From NCBI GenBank assembly GCA_030049455.1, contig JASIKV010000410.1, forward strand, positions 1 to 7,451: a stretch of 7,451 bases of DNA, written 5' to 3'. A program made the translations under genes and the position numbers. This document shows positions 6,301 through 7,451 of this stretch, piece by piece. Under the pieces are notes generated by a model, which was not told the DNA's origin, ran no database searches, and saw only the letters and a program-made list of their open reading frames with translations. The number at the start of each line of letters is the position of its first letter. Position 1 is the first letter of the stretch. The DNA is from Terriglobia bacterium (GTDB taxonomy: Bacteria; Acidobacteriota; Terriglobia; UBA7540).

Positions 6301-6355
6301 AGCGGCGCCCAACAAGCAATAAGCCCGAACCGATGTTTGGGCGTTTGTGCCGCTG
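6301..6355 (+). promoter_or_regulatory. Structured leader segment with two competing hairpins
   Basis: CGCCCAA (6306-6312) pairs perfectly with TTGGGCG (6337-6343), while GCCCGAAC (6323-6330) pairs with GTTTGGGC (6335-6342) through one G-U wobble and a CGAT loop. The two stems share their 3' arm and exclude each other. AGCGGC (6301-6306) and GCCGCT (6350-6355) can close the whole segment. It matches no riboswitch class I recognise. The rest of the leader to 6440 contains an 11-nt-spaced direct repeat GAGCCCCTC (6367-6375, 6378-6386) and a perfect palindrome CCGGCGCCGG (6431-6440). Confidence 0.35.
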
Positions 6356-6446
6356 CTGACCAAGTCGAGCCCCTCCTGAGCCCCTCTCAATTGCGCCGCG
6401 CCGAGATTTCGTGGTGATCCAACTGCTTACCCGGCGCCGGTTATTC

Positions 6447-6452
6447 AAGGAG
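6447..6452 (+). promoter_or_regulatory. Shine-Dalgarno that decides the lipoprotein start
   Basis: AAGGAG lies 8 nt before the ATG at 6461. It favours this start even though it gives an unusually long n-region before the lipobox. A perfect palindrome (6431-6440) ends 6 nt upstream of it. Confidence 0.75.
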
Positions 6453-6460
6453 CTACGACC

Positions 6461-7451
6461 ATGGAGAGCTGCAGCTTCAATCGCGGGGGCAATAGTGATG
6501 ATGGGCAGGGGAGAATCTCGCACGGCGGCCTGCCAGGGCTGAATCGTCGCAATCGCGTCTGGGGGCTTCCACCATGCGGCGCTTGTGTTCGGGTTCTGGT
6601 GGTTCTGCTGATCGCCATCGGACTGACGGGTTGCGGCTCTTCCAGTCCGCCCTCGACAAACGGTTCCGTGCCCACGATCGCTTCCTTTACGGCAAGCCCG
6701 GCGAGCATGACCTCCGGCAGCAGCAGTACTCTCAGTTGGATGGTTTCAGGGGCGACGAGTATATCCATTGCGCCGGGCAGCTTCACCTCTACATCCGACT
6801 CCGGCACGACTATGGTCAGCCCCACGGCCACGACCACCTATACTTTGACCGCAACCAATACGGCCGGCTCGAATACGGCCACGGCGACGGTCACGGTATC
6901 AGCCTCCGGCGGGCCGCTGGCGATCACGACCACATCCTGCCCAGGCGGGACGCAAGGCTCGGCGTATGCGGGCTGCACCATGGTAGCCACAGGCGGCTCC
7001 CCGCCTTACACCTTTTCCGTAACCGAGAACGACAACGTTCCTCCCTTGCCGGAGGGAATGTCTCTTGATACGCAGTCCGGAGTCATCAGCAGTTCGCTCA
7101 TCGGCGGCCAGGGCACCTACACGCCGGAACTTGTGGTTACGGACTCCACCGGCGCGACGGCGACCGCAGGCGTCAGCTTTGCGATCAATGGCAGCAACGC
7201 TTTCCTGGCCAGCATCTTTCCCTCGACATCAATCTTCCACCACCGCGTGGACGCCGCGACGACCAGCTTGCCCGTTGATACTTCCCCGGCGGCGCCGATG
7301 TACAGCGGCTACCTGTCCGCGACGGTGAAGCCGTTCTTCGGCAACAATTCAGGCGCTCCCTTCCCGAATGGAATTCCAGCCATCGAGGTTCCTTACAACC
7401 AGCCGGATGTCTCGGTAACAACGACCGTCTATCAATCGTATTTCACCTCCG
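6461..7451 (+). CDS. Putative surface lipoprotein with Ig-like and He_PIG-type domains, C-terminus cut by window edge
   Basis: The frame is open from the ATG at 6461 through 330 codons to the right edge. Residues 42-57 (CVRVLVVLLIAIGLTG) are a hydrophobic signal helix ending in the lipobox L55-T56-G57-C58, predicting a lipid-anchored exported protein. A Ser/Thr/Pro-rich linker follows. Residues 71-148 form an Ig-like fold with the typical PTATTTYTLTATNTAGSNTA segment. Residues 151-243 resemble a He_PIG putative Ig domain (GTQGSAYAG, ATGGSPPYTFSV, PEGMSLDTQSGVIS, YTPELVVTDSTGATA). C160 and C172 could form a disulfide. From about 250 a different domain begins (FHHRVDAATTSLPVD, YSGYLSATVKPFFGNN) that I do not recognise. 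The 41 residues before the hydrophobic helix are long for a lipoprotein, although RRNR at 29-32 gives the positive charge. A role in adhesion or glycan binding is only a guess from the Ig-like modules. Confidence 0.85.
   Translation, partial: MESCSFNRGGNSDDGQGRISHGGLPGLNRRNRVWGLPPCGACVRVLVVLLIAIGLTGCGSSSPPSTNGSVPTIASFTASPASMTSGSSSTLSWMVSGATSISIAPGSFTSTSDSGTTMVSPTATTTYTLTATNTAGSNTATATVTVSASGGPLAITTTSCPGGTQGSAYAGCTMVATGGSPPYTFSVTENDNVPPLPEGMSLDTQSGVISSSLIGGQGTYTPELVVTDSTGATATAGVSFAINGSNAFLASIFPSTSIFHHRVDAATTSLPVDTSPAAPMYSGYLSATVKPFFGNNSGAPFPNGIPAIEVPYNQPDVSVTTTVYQSYFTS

Noticed and set aside
6574..7068. Plus-strand 164-codon open frame starting ATGCGGCGC
   Set aside because: It is out of frame with the lipoprotein, which has a lipobox, Ig-like motifs, a strong Shine-Dalgarno and stays open to the window edge. 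The alternative product is Arg/His-rich with no domain.

Overview
The window is GC-rich chromosomal DNA that most resembles an Acidobacteriota (Terriglobia-like) genome. This is an inference from three things: a TonB-dependent receptor with an N-terminal carboxypeptidase-regulatory-like domain, a lipoprotein built from Ig-like/He_PIG modules, and intergenic palindromic repeats. No rRNA or other marker settles the taxonomy.

Layout. Bases 1-1991 (minus strand) hold most of a TonB-dependent outer-membrane receptor that runs off the left edge. Its upstream region (about 2000-2403) is a complete cobalamin-control leader: a promoter candidate with a perfect TTGACA, a class I (AdoCbl-type) cobalamin riboswitch at 2147-2343, a terminator-like hairpin at 2053-2096 and a strong Shine-Dalgarno. 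The receptor is therefore best read as a BtuB-like corrinoid importer repressed by B12. Bases 2468-3217 (minus) encode a rhomboid intramembrane serine protease with its catalytic residues intact. Bases 3296-5341 (minus) encode an OPT-family transporter. Bases 5512-5961 (minus) encode a GatB/YqeY-domain protein. From 6461 to the right edge (plus) is the start of a surface lipoprotein with Ig-like domains. The divergent intergenic region 5962-6460 between the last two genes is filled with palindromes, including a MITE-like element.

How the parts work together. The riboswitch and receptor form one regulatory unit. The rhomboid, OPT and YqeY genes share a strand but are separated by 78 and 170 bp, and the larger gap holds a repeat element. 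An identical 12-mer lies just upstream of both the rhomboid and YqeY starts, which suggests separate promoters rather than one operon. Both edge genes (receptor and lipoprotein) are partial, so their full lengths are unknown. I see no defence system, CRISPR array, tRNA, rRNA or phage gene. The most informative content is the B12 leader, the intergenic repeats and the structured leader of the lipoprotein gene.
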